NCBI GenBank assembly: GCA_947479995.1
Contig: CANKBT010000028.1
Span: forward strand, 1 to 15,273
DNA from: Frankiaceae bacterium
Lineage (GTDB): Bacteria; Actinomycetota; Actinomycetes; Mycobacteriales; SCTD01
Reading direction: 5' to 3'
Length of the DNA stretch: 15,273 bases
A program made the position numbers and the translations under genes. Positions 6,327 to 15,021 of the stretch are shown piece by piece. The number at the start of each line of letters is the position of its first letter. Position 1 is the first letter of the stretch. The notes beneath the pieces were generated by a model that had not been told where the DNA came from, ran no database searches, and worked only from the letters and a program-made list of their open reading frames with translations.

Positions 6327-7437
6327 CGACACCGCCGCACCGCTCGCCCCGCCGCCCCGCGGCGGCCCCTGGCCGCCGGCCGGCGGCCTGCCCGACCCGG
6401 CGCTGACCCGCGCGCAGCTGCTCGAGACGGTCGCGGCCATCAAGGCGGCGCAGCAGCCGTGCGGCACGCTGCCCTGGCCGGACGGCCACACCGACGCGTG
6501 GGACCACGTCGAGTGCGCCATGGCGCTCGTGGTCGGCGGCGAGCTCGGCGCGGCGCGCAAGGCCTACGACTGGCTGGCCGGCACGCAGGCGCCCGACGGC
6601 TCGTGGGCCACCTCGTGGGACCAGCTGCGGGTGCTCGACGCGACCGTCGACGTCAACCAGTGCGCCTACGTCGCGGTCGGCGTGTGGCAGTGGTGGCTCG
6701 AGACGGGCGACCGGTCGCTCGTCGACACGATGTGGCCGGTCGTGCGGCGCGCGCTCGACCTGGTGCTGCGCATGCAGGCGCCGGAGGGGCACGTGCACTG
6801 GTCGCGCGGGCCGGAGGGCGACGTGCGCCACGACGGCCTGCTGACCGGGTCGTCGTCGATGTACCAGTCGCTGCGGTGCGGCATCGCGCTCGGCGAGCTG
6901 GTGGGCGACGCGCAGCCCGACTGGGAGCTGGCCGCCGGGCAGCTGCAGCACGCCGTCGCGCACCACCCCGAGGTCTTCCTCGACAAGAGCCGCTTCTCGA
7001 TGGACTGGTACTACCCGGTGCTCGGCGGCTGCCTGCGCGGCGAGGCCGGGCAGGCGCAGCTCGCGTCCCGCTGGGAGGAGTTCGTGGTGCCGGGCTACGG
7101 CATCCGCTGCGTCGCCGACCGGCCGTGGGTCACCGGCGCGGAGACCGCCGAGCTGGTGCTCGCGCTCGTCGCGCTCGGCGACGACGACCGCGCGCGCCGG
7201 CTGCTGTCGGAGGTGCAGCACCTGCGCCACGACGACGGGTCGTACTGGACGGGCCTGGTCTTCGACGAGGGCGTGCGGTGGCCCGGGGAGCGGTCGTCCT
7301 GGACGTCGGCGGCGATGGTGCTGGCGGCCGACGCGCTCGCCGGCGGCACGTCGCGGGCGCTGTTCACCGGCGACGACCTGCCGACCGGCGTGCTGCTCAC
7401 CTCCTGCGCGTACGAGCCCTGCACGGCCCGCGGCTAG
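6313..7437 (+). CDS. Alpha/alpha-toroid protein (prenyltransferase/cyclase-repeat-like)
   Basis: 374 aa. Sequence features resemble proteins with the terpenoid cyclase/protein prenyltransferase alpha-alpha toroid: repeated helix pairs with QAPDGSW (92-98) and a later DDGSYW near the C-terminus, both close to the QW/squalene-cyclase repeat, plus many conserved Trp residues. The DxDD protonation motif of squalene-hopene cyclases is not seen, so cyclase activity should not be assumed; glycosidase-like six-hairpin toroids are an alternative. The first about 30 residues are Pro/Ala-rich and probably disordered. The GTG start lies inside the 3' end of the methyltransferase gene (14-nt overlap) with GGAG (6302-6305) 7 nt upstream. 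The stop is only 7 nt from the stop of the convergent small gene. Confidence 0.75.
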   Translation: MPPPDDTAAPLAPPPRGGPWPPAGGLPDPALTRAQLLETVAAIKAAQQPCGTLPWPDGHTDAWDHVECAMALVVGGELGAARKAYDWLAGTQAPDGSWATSWDQLRVLDATVDVNQCAYVAVGVWQWWLETGDRSLVDTMWPVVRRALDLVLRMQAPEGHVHWSRGPEGDVRHDGLLTGSSSMYQSLRCGIALGELVGDAQPDWELAAGQLQHAVAHHPEVFLDKSRFSMDWYYPVLGGCLRGEAGQAQLASRWEEFVVPGYGIRCVADRPWVTGAETAELVLALVALGDDDRARRLLSEVQHLRHDDGSYWTGLVFDEGVRWPGERSSWTSAAMVLAADALAGGTSRALFTGDDLPTGVLLTSCAYEPCTARG

Positions 7438-7444
7438 CGGCGCC

Positions 7445-7795
7445 TCAGCCCTTCAGCACCCGCACGGCCTGCGCGCCGCGGGCGGTGCGCGCCCAGACGT
7501 CGCCGCGCTCGAAGCGCCGGTCGACCACCAGGCCGTCGGCCAGCAGCGTGCGCGCGGCCGCCGCCGGCGCGGCGACGCCCGCGAGCTCCGCGACCTCGGC
7601 CAGCGAGAGCCCGGGGTGGCCGCTGACGGCCAGGAGCAGGCGGGCGGCGTCGCTGCCGGCCGGCGGCACGCGCAGGGCCAGCCGCGCGAGCGCGATGTCG
7701 GCGAGGGCCGCGAGGTCGCCGTCGAGGGTCGGCCGCAGCGCCTCCAGGGCCGCGGCGTCCTGCGCGAGCAGGGCGTCCAGCAGCCGGGTGATCAC
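7445..7795 (-). CDS. Small winged-helix-like protein, function unknown
   Basis: 116 aa, GTG start at 7795 sharing the GTGA (7795-7792) with the stop of the upstream methyltransferase. Not recognised as a named family. Residues about 1-45 are Ala/Leu-rich helices; residues about 50-116 read like a winged helix-turn-helix: LLLAVSGHPGLSLAEVAELA, then a second helix ARTLLADGLV, a basic strand-turn-strand DRRFERGDVW and a C-terminal ARGAQAVRVL. This could be a MarR- or DprA-like wHTH or only a helical partner of the methyltransferase. It is the last gene of the minus-strand operon and ends tail to tail with the toroid gene, leaving only 7 nt (7438-7444) and no room for a separate terminator. Confidence 0.75.
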   Translation of the reverse strand: MITRLLDALLAQDAAALEALRPTLDGDLAALADIALARLALRVPPAGSDAARLLLAVSGHPGLSLAEVAELAGVAAPAAAARTLLADGLVVDRRFERGDVWARTARGAQAVRVLKG

Positions 7796-8427
7796 GTGAC
7801 GGGCGCGCCCGTGCGCCGCAGCACCCGCAGCGAGCCGGTCACGCGCTCCTCGACGAACGCCCCGGAGCCGGTCGCGCGCTGCACGACGTGCCACGGCGGC
7901 CGGCCGCCGTCGGCGGGGTCGGGGAAGACGTCGTGCACGGCGAGCAGCCCGCCCTCGACGACGTGCGGCGCGAAGGCGGCGTAGTCGTGCTGGGCCACCT
8001 CCTCGGTGTGGTTGCCGTCGAGGAACAGCAGCTGCACCGGCGAGGCCCACCAGCCGGCGACCTGCTGGGTCGTCGCGGCGAGCACGCTGACGACGTCGTC
8101 GAGCCCGGCGTCCCACAGGGCGTGCCGCAGCGACGGCAGCGTCTCGAGGCGGCTGGTGTGCGGGTCGACGAGCGAGGCGTCGTGCCACTCCCAGCCCGGC
8201 TGGTTCTCCTCCGAGCCGCGGTGGTGGTCGAGGGTCACCAGCTGCGCGCCGCGGGCGCGGGCGGCGGCGCCGAGGTGGACGGTCGACTTGCCGCAGTAGG
8301 TGCCGACCTCCAGCCACAGCCCCGGCTCCGCCGTCAGGGCCGCCGCGTGCAGCGCGTCGCCCTCGTCGACGGGCAGGAAGCCCTTGGTGGCGGCGGCGAC
8401 CTCGGCGTACGGGGAGGGCAGGCTCAC
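7792..8427 (-). CDS. Class I SAM methyltransferase (Methyltransf_24-like)
   Basis: 211 aa. Motif I is LWLEVGTYCGKSTVHL (37-52), strand 2 LVTLDHH (63-69), strand 4 VQLLFLDGNHTEE (131-143, D137 and H140), then FAPHVVEGGLLAVHDVFPD (152-170). The combination EVGTYCGKS, DGNHT and HDVF is typical of the Methyltransf_24/cephalosporin hydroxylase-like group, which often modify sugars in actinomycete glycoconjugate clusters. The substrate here is unknown. The GTG start at 8427 is fixed by the GTGA overlap with the signal peptidase stop; the longer upstream open frame reads through that gene. Its neighbours on one side are SipW-type secretion genes, on the other (convergent) a glycosyltransferase/methyltransferase/toroid set that it may serve. 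Confidence 0.88.
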   Translation of the reverse strand: MSLPSPYAEVAAATKGFLPVDEGDALHAAALTAEPGLWLEVGTYCGKSTVHLGAAARARGAQLVTLDHHRGSEENQPGWEWHDASLVDPHTSRLETLPSLRHALWDAGLDDVVSVLAATTQQVAGWWASPVQLLFLDGNHTEEVAQHDYAAFAPHVVEGGLLAVHDVFPDPADGGRPPWHVVQRATGSGAFVEERVTGSLRVLRRTGAPVT

Positions 8428-9044
8428 CGGGGGAGTGTGCCAGCCAGGTCGTCGGCGGCCGCGCGGGGCCGGGGCAGCACGGGCGTGCGGACGTGGGCGC
8501 CGACGTACGCCCGCGAGCGGGTGCGGGCGGCGCGGTGCACGCCGGCCTCGGCGACGGGGCGGCGCCGCGCCCGGGCGGCCAGCACGAGCAGCAGGGCCCC
8601 GGCCCACAGCAGCAGGCCGGGGCCGCGCAGCGTGCCGCGGGCGACGGCGACGGCCCTGCCGGCCAGCACGCTCTCGGCCCGCACCTCGGAGAAGCCGCCG
8701 CTGTCGAGGTCGAGCACCCACGGGTCGGGCGCCGCGTTGGCGTCGCCCTGCGTGCGCACGGCCGTGCCGGTCGGCGACGGCTCGAGCGACAGCACGCGGT
8801 GCAGCACCGGCGCGCCGTCGTACGGCGGCGGCGGCACGAACATCACCACGTCGCCGACGGCCACCGACGACGAGGCCACCGGGCTGACGGCGACCAGCGT
8901 GCCCACCGGGTAGCGCGGGGTCATCGAGCCGGTGAGCACCGGCTGCAGCCTGAGGTGCCCGGTGGCGACGAGGGCCGCGAGCCCGAGCAGGCCGACCGCG
9001 AGCAGCGCGAGGAGCGGGCCGACGAGGCGGCGCACGGCGCTCAC
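8424..9044 (-). CDS. SipW-type (ER-type) signal peptidase I
   Basis: 206 aa. Membrane endopeptidase that removes signal peptides from a restricted set of exported proteins. TM1 spans about residues 7-27; S40 in TGSMTPRYPVG is the nucleophile; the general base position is His, H82 in PVLHRVL, not Lys, which marks the ER/archaeal/SipW type; D101 in TQGDANAAPD completes the site. A second TM lies at about 143-157 (GLLLWAGALLLVLAA), followed by a basic C-terminal tail (about 50 aa). GTG 9044 is chosen because it starts right before TM1 and overlaps the upstream stop as GTGA (9044-9041). The two genes upstream encode likely substrates, as with sipW and tasA in Bacillus. Confidence 0.93.
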   Translation of the reverse strand: MSAVRRLVGPLLALLAVGLLGLAALVATGHLRLQPVLTGSMTPRYPVGTLVAVSPVASSSVAVGDVVMFVPPPPYDGAPVLHRVLSLEPSPTGTAVRTQGDANAAPDPWVLDLDSGGFSEVRAESVLAGRAVAVARGTLRGPGLLLWAGALLLVLAARARRRPVAEAGVHRAARTRSRAYVGAHVRTPVLPRPRAAADDLAGTLPR

Positions 9045-9634
9045 CCGGCGGTCCGGTCGCGCGCGGACTCGGGCAGGCGCGGCTGCGCGGTCGGCGTGGC
9101 CGTGACGGTCGCCGTGTCGCCGAGGCCGACCACGCCGCCGTTCAGGACGACCTCCAGGTGCACGGTGCCGGCGGTGGCGAGGGAGCCGAGGGGGACGGTG
9201 ACGCCGAGGCCGACCGGGGTCGACGCCTGCAGCACCGTCGCGCCCGCGCCGCAAGCGGGCGTCGGGCACAGCCGGACGCGCACGGACGTCAGCGCGTTGA
9301 GCGCGGTCACCCGCAGCGCCCAGGTGGCCGGTGCGCCCGAGCTGGTGAGCGTGACGCTCCGCGTCGCGGAGCCGAGCCCGACGAGCGAGAGGGGCACGGC
9401 GACGCCGAACGAGGGCGCGTAGGCGGCCGGGCTGGTGGCGCCCCCGGACCACGCGCCGCCGAGCGCGGCCATGCCGTACGACCCGGTGGTCGCGCTGCGG
9501 CTCTGCGTCCAGGCAGCGCGGACGCCGTCGCCGGGGAGGCCGGCCACCGCGACCGACAGCGCCAGGGCGGCGCCGAGCGCGGGCAGCCCGGAGGGGCGCC
9601 GGTGCGCCCGGCGCCCCTCACGGGTGCTGCTCAT
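9041..9634 (-). CDS. Secreted SipW-dependent TasA/camelysin-like protein (second)
   Basis: 197 aa from ATG 9634, with AGGAGG (+ strand 9646-9651) 11 nt upstream. A basic N-region (REGRRAHRR) is followed by a hydrophobic segment (about 17-34) and the AAWTQS junction (40-45), resembling SipW-dependent signal peptides, which end just before an aromatic-Thr motif. The mature part is Gly/Ala/Val/Thr-rich and predicted to be beta-strand; it carries two cysteines five residues apart (C123, C128 in LCPTPACG), a possible disulfide loop also seen in its upstream neighbour. It is 38 nt downstream of that neighbour and overlaps the signal peptidase by 4 nt. A structural or fibre role is inferred from the family; no catalytic motif is visible. 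Confidence 0.8.
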   Translation of the reverse strand: MSSTREGRRAHRRPSGLPALGAALALSVAVAGLPGDGVRAAWTQSRSATTGSYGMAALGGAWSGGATSPAAYAPSFGVAVPLSLVGLGSATRSVTLTSSGAPATWALRVTALNALTSVRVRLCPTPACGAGATVLQASTPVGLGVTVPLGSLATAGTVHLEVVLNGGVVGLGDTATVTATPTAQPRLPESARDRTAG

Positions 9635-9671
9635 GCGGTGCGTGCCCTCCTGCGGTCAGCGCCGGGCCGCG

Positions 9672-10265
9672 TCAGCCCTCGGTGCGGTCCTGGCCGGCGC
9701 GCGTGGCGCCGGTGATGGTCGCGGTGACGGTGCCCGTGGTGCCCTGGAAGGTCGCCTGGACGGCGTTCTCGGGGAGGGCGAGCGTGTAGCGGAGCTCCTG
9801 GGTGGCGCCCGGCGCGAAGGAGCCGAGCGAGACCGAGCCGGTCGGGGCGCCGGCCGCGCGCACCGGCGACCAGCTCAGGCAGGTGCCGAGGTCGACGATG
9901 TCGGCGCAGCGGTCGACCTTGACGGTCAGGCCGCCCGCGGCGGTGAGCGCCCCGCTGCCGGACAGGGCCAGCGTCATCTCCTGCGCGATGCTGCCGGTGT
10001 TCTGGACGCTGCGGTAGCGGTAGGCGAAGTCGCCGGGCAGCAGGTTGGAGACGGCGGTGCTGAAGACGCTGCCCGGCACGTCGGCGCCGGTCTGCGTCAC
10101 GGTGGCGGCGGCCTGCGTGCCGGTCGTCGAGGTGGAGGTGGACGTCCAGGCGGCGTAGGCGCCGGCCCCGACGAGGGCGGTCGCGGCGAGCGCGACGGCG
10201 GCCGCGCCGGTGCTGACGCGGGGGAGCGAGGAGGGGGCGCGGGACGGGGCGGCGTGGGTCGACAA
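9672..10265 (-). CDS. Secreted SipW-dependent TasA/camelysin-like protein (first)
   Basis: 197 aa from a TTG start at 10265. This start is preferred over ATG 10373 because AGGAG (10275-10271) lies 5 nt upstream and it gives a normal signal peptide. Signal peptide: basic SLPRVS, hydrophobic about 20-36, then AYAAWTSTSTST, the SipW-type junction. The mature domain has NLLPGDFAYRYRSVQNTGS (74-92), matching the N-L-x-P-G-D ... N-T-G pattern of camelysin/TasA beta-sandwich proteins, and a cysteine pair C120/C129 (RCADIVDLGTC). It heads the minus-strand operon that includes the signal peptidase. Known relatives form extracellular fibres (TasA) or act as surface metalloproteases (camelysin); no zinc-binding HExxH is present here, so a structural role is more likely. 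Confidence 0.83.
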   Translation of the reverse strand: MSTHAAPSRAPSSLPRVSTGAAAVALAATALVGAGAYAAWTSTSTSTTGTQAAATVTQTGADVPGSVFSTAVSNLLPGDFAYRYRSVQNTGSIAQEMTLALSGSGALTAAGGLTVKVDRCADIVDLGTCLSWSPVRAAGAPTGSVSLGSFAPGATQELRYTLALPENAVQATFQGTTGTVTATITGATRAGQDRTEG

Positions 10266-10270
10266 CGGGA

Positions 10271-10291
10271 CTCCTGTGGGCGGGCCACAGG
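10271..10291 (-). promoter_or_regulatory. Hairpin overlapping the Shine-Dalgarno of the TasA-like operon
   Basis: On the minus strand the leader carries CCTGTGG (10291-10285), a 5-nt loop and CCACAGG (10279-10273), a perfect 7-bp stem. The Shine-Dalgarno AGGAG (10275-10271) shares three bases with the 3' arm, so folding would hide part of it. The TTG start follows 5 nt later. A role in translational control is inferred. Confidence 0.45.
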
Positions 10292-10320
10292 CGGTCCGTG
10301 GCGGTGCTGCTCCTTCGGCC

Positions 10321-10335
10321 GTCACGCAGCGTGAC
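10321..10335. promoter_or_regulatory. Palindrome in divergent promoter region, possible operator
   Basis: GTCACGCAGCGTGAC is a perfect inverted repeat with 6-bp arms and a 3-nt centre. It lies between the divergent TasA-like operon and crotonase gene, 56 nt upstream of the TasA-like start. A weaker pair, ggtca/tgacc, lies at 10358-10377. It may bind a dimeric regulator; none is identified. Confidence 0.35.
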
Positions 10336-10406
10336 GTTGAGCGACCAGGTCGAAGATGGTCACGACGGGCCATGACCCCGCCGACCGGCTGCGCCCGTCC
10401 GGCGGC

Positions 10407-10412
10407 TAGCGT
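10407..10412 (+). promoter_or_regulatory. Putative -10 element of the crotonase gene (TAGCGT)
   Basis: TAGCGT fits TANNNT and lies 35 nt upstream of GTG 10448, allowing a short leader with the Shine-Dalgarno AGGAG (10438-10442) 5 nt before the start. No clear -35 was identified. Confidence 0.4.
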
Positions 10413-10447
10413 CGCCCGCCGACCGCCCGACCAGCCCAGGAGCGCCC

Positions 10448-11233
10448 GTGTCCGACCACCCCGTGACCGTCGAGCTGGACGGCCACGTCCTGCTCATCGG
10501 CGTCGACCGCCCCGCCAAGCGCAACGCCTGGGACCTCGCCACGATGGCCGGCGTCGCCGCCGCCTACGAGCGGCTGGCCGACGACGACGAGGCCCGCGTC
10601 GGCGTGCTGTTCGGCCACGGCGAGCACTTCTCCGCCGGTCTGGACCTCGCGCAGGTGTCGCCGGCGCTCGAGGAGCACGGGCCCGTGGTGCTGTCCGGGC
10701 AGGGGCGCTTCGACCCGTACGGCGTGTGGGGCGCGCAGGTGCCCAAGCCGGTCGTCATGGCGGTGCAGGGGCTGGCGTTCACGCTGTCGATCGAGCTGGC
10801 CCTGGCCTGCGACGTCGTGGTGAGCGCCGACGACGTGCGCTTCCGCCAGCTGGAGATCGGGCGCGGCATCCTGCCGTTCGGCGGCGCCACCATGCGCGCC
10901 GCGACGCAGCTCGGCTGGGGCAACGCGATGCGCTGGCTGCTCACGGCCGAGGAGTTCGGCGCGGCCGAGGCGCTGCGCATCGGGCTCGTGCAGGAGGTCG
11001 TGCCGGCGGGCCAGCAGCTGCAGCGGGCCACCGAGATCGCCCGCACCATCGCCGCGCAGGCGCCGCTCGGCGTGCAGGGCACGCTCGCCAACGCGCGCCT
11101 CGCGCTGCGCGACGTCGAGCAGGCCAAGGAGCACCTCACCGGCCTGCTGCCCGGCATCCTCGCCAGCGAGGACGCCAAGGAGGGCGTGCAGAGCTTCCTC
11201 GAGCGCCGCGAGGCGCGGTTCACGGGGAAGTAG
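10448..11233 (+). CDS. Crotonase/enoyl-CoA hydratase family protein
   Basis: 261 aa, normal crotonase length. Family members act on acyl-CoA thioesters, classically hydrating trans-2-enoyl-CoA. First oxyanion-hole segment: HFSAGLDL (60-67). Both glutamates at the hydratase catalytic positions are present: E116 in LSIELALACD and E136 in RQLEIGRGILPFGG. The Gly-rich second oxyanion segment (GGG before the first Glu in classical hydratases) reads FTLSIE here, as in a crotonase subgroup with TLGIEL-type sequences, so substrate and exact reaction are uncertain. GTG 10448 has AGGAG 5 nt upstream. It appears to be monocistronic, read divergently from the TasA-like operon and convergently with the MBL hydrolase (stops 3 nt apart). 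Confidence 0.9.
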   Translation: MSDHPVTVELDGHVLLIGVDRPAKRNAWDLATMAGVAAAYERLADDDEARVGVLFGHGEHFSAGLDLAQVSPALEEHGPVVLSGQGRFDPYGVWGAQVPKPVVMAVQGLAFTLSIELALACDVVVSADDVRFRQLEIGRGILPFGGATMRAATQLGWGNAMRWLLTAEEFGAAEALRIGLVQEVVPAGQQLQRATEIARTIAAQAPLGVQGTLANARLALRDVEQAKEHLTGLLPGILASEDAKEGVQSFLERREARFTGK

Positions 11234-11236
11234 GGC

Positions 11237-11893
11237 TCACCAGCCCCGCGCGCGCCACTCCGGCAGCGACGGCCGCTCGGCGCCGAGCGTGGTGTCGGCG
11301 CCGTGCCCCGGGTAGACCCAGGTCTCGTCCGGCAGCACGTCGAACAGCTTCGCGGTCACGTCGTCGAGCAGGCTGGTGAAGCGCTGCGGGTCCTTCTCGG
11401 TGTTGCCGACGCCGCCGGGGAACAGGCTGTCGCCGGTGAAGGCGTGCGGCCGCTCCGGGTCGCCCTCCCACACCAGCGCCACCGAGCCGGGCGTGTGCCC
11501 GACGAGGTGCACGACGCGGACCTGCTGCTGCCCGACCTCGACGACCTCGCCGTCGACCAGCAGCCGGGTCGCCTCGACCGGCAGGTCGTCGGCGTCGTTG
11601 GCGTGCACGAGCACCGGCGCGCCGGTCGCCTCGACGACCTCGGCGAGCGCCTGCTGGTGGTCCCAGTGGCCGTGCGTCTCGACGACGCCGACGAGCCGGC
11701 CGTCGCCGACCAGCTCGAGCAGCCGCGGGGCGTCGCCGGCGGCGTCGACGAGCAGCGTGTCGCCGGTCTGCGTGCAGCGCAGCAGGTAGCAGTTGTTGGT
11801 GAAGGGCGGCGTGCAGACCTTCGTGATGCGCAGGCCGGGCGCCTCGCGGACGTCCGCGGGGCCGCCCTGCTCGACCTGTCCGGTGTAGGTCAC
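11237..11893 (-). CDS. MBL-fold hydrolase, glyoxalase II-like
   Basis: 218 aa. Metallo-beta-lactamase fold with the full dinuclear metal set: THGHWDH (H74, H76, D78, H79), H133 in VGHTPGS, D155 in FTGDSLFPGG and H197 in VYPGHGADT. The pattern is that of hydroxyacylglutathione hydrolase-like thioesterases; in actinobacteria, which lack glutathione, the true substrate is not known (mycothiol thioesters are a possibility). A gene of this type sits divergently next to uvrA in mycobacteria too (Rv1637c/Rv1638), so the placement is conserved. GTG 11893 is chosen for its Shine-Dalgarno GGAGG (11902-11898), 4 nt upstream. The 86 nt to uvrA must hold both promoters. Confidence 0.92.
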   Translation of the reverse strand: MTYTGQVEQGGPADVREAPGLRITKVCTPPFTNNCYLLRCTQTGDTLLVDAAGDAPRLLELVGDGRLVGVVETHGHWDHQQALAEVVEATGAPVLVHANDADDLPVEATRLLVDGEVVEVGQQQVRVVHLVGHTPGSVALVWEGDPERPHAFTGDSLFPGGVGNTEKDPQRFTSLLDDVTAKLFDVLPDETWVYPGHGADTTLGAERPSLPEWRARGW

Positions 11894-11929
11894 ACGTCCT
11901 CCAGGAAGTGGGATGTCGGAGGCCGACGT

Positions 11930-11935
11930 TAGCCT
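11930..11935 (+). promoter_or_regulatory. Putative -10 element of uvrA (TAGCCT)
   Basis: TAGCCT in the 86-nt divergent gap between the MBL hydrolase and uvrA fits TANNNT and lies 44 nt before the uvrA ATG. It is followed by a small inverted repeat cctc-N6-gagg (11933-11946). No SOS/LexA palindrome is present in the gap. Confidence 0.35.
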
Positions 11936-11979
11936 CGTGGATGAGGCTTCCCCGCCCTCTCTCGACCTGACAGGACCCC

Positions 11980-14892
<2,913 letters not shown>

Positions 14893-14908
14893 GGCGGGCG
14901 CGCGCCCC

Positions 14909-14927
14909 GTCCCGTCCCGGACGGGAC
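14909..14927 (+). terminator. Short hairpin after uvrA
   Basis: Perfect inverted repeat gtcccgtcc (14909-14917) and ggacgggac (14919-14927) with essentially no loop, starting 17 nt after the uvrA stop. It directly abuts the larger hairpin at 14928-14987. Together they form a probable terminator for uvrA; no U-tract is seen. Confidence 0.6.
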
Positions 14928-14987
14928 GTGATCGGGCGGCTGTGCTGCCGTCCCGGCGCCGAGACCGCAGCACGGCCGCTCGATCAC
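14928..14987 (+). terminator. 21-bp stem-loop between convergent uvrA and ssgA-like genes
   Basis: Arms 14928-14948 and 14967-14987 pair over 21 consecutive positions with two G-U wobbles and an 18-nt loop (14949-14966). The wobbles are G-U only when the plus strand is transcribed (they would be A-C mismatches on the minus strand), so the structure favours a uvrA-strand RNA. Probably a terminator or 3'-end stabiliser; a small RNA is possible but unsupported. Confidence 0.65.
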
Positions 14988-15021
14988 CAGCGGTGGCCGG
15001 CGGCCCCGCCGCGTGCCCCGC

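Noticed and set aside
8424..9452. Longer signal peptidase frame from 9452
   Set aside because: The extra N-terminus runs through the TasA-like gene and has no SipW features; GTG 9044 sits immediately before the first membrane segment.
9672..10373. Longer form of the first TasA-like protein from ATG 10373
   Set aside because: It would add 36 Arg/Pro-rich residues ahead of a good signal peptide, lacks a Shine-Dalgarno and would cover the palindromic control region; TTG 10265 has AGGAG at ideal spacing.
11894..11979. SOS/LexA box upstream of uvrA or uvrB
   Set aside because: No TCGAAC-N4-GTTCGA-like palindrome was found at either gene; damage control through LexA is not supported by the sequence.
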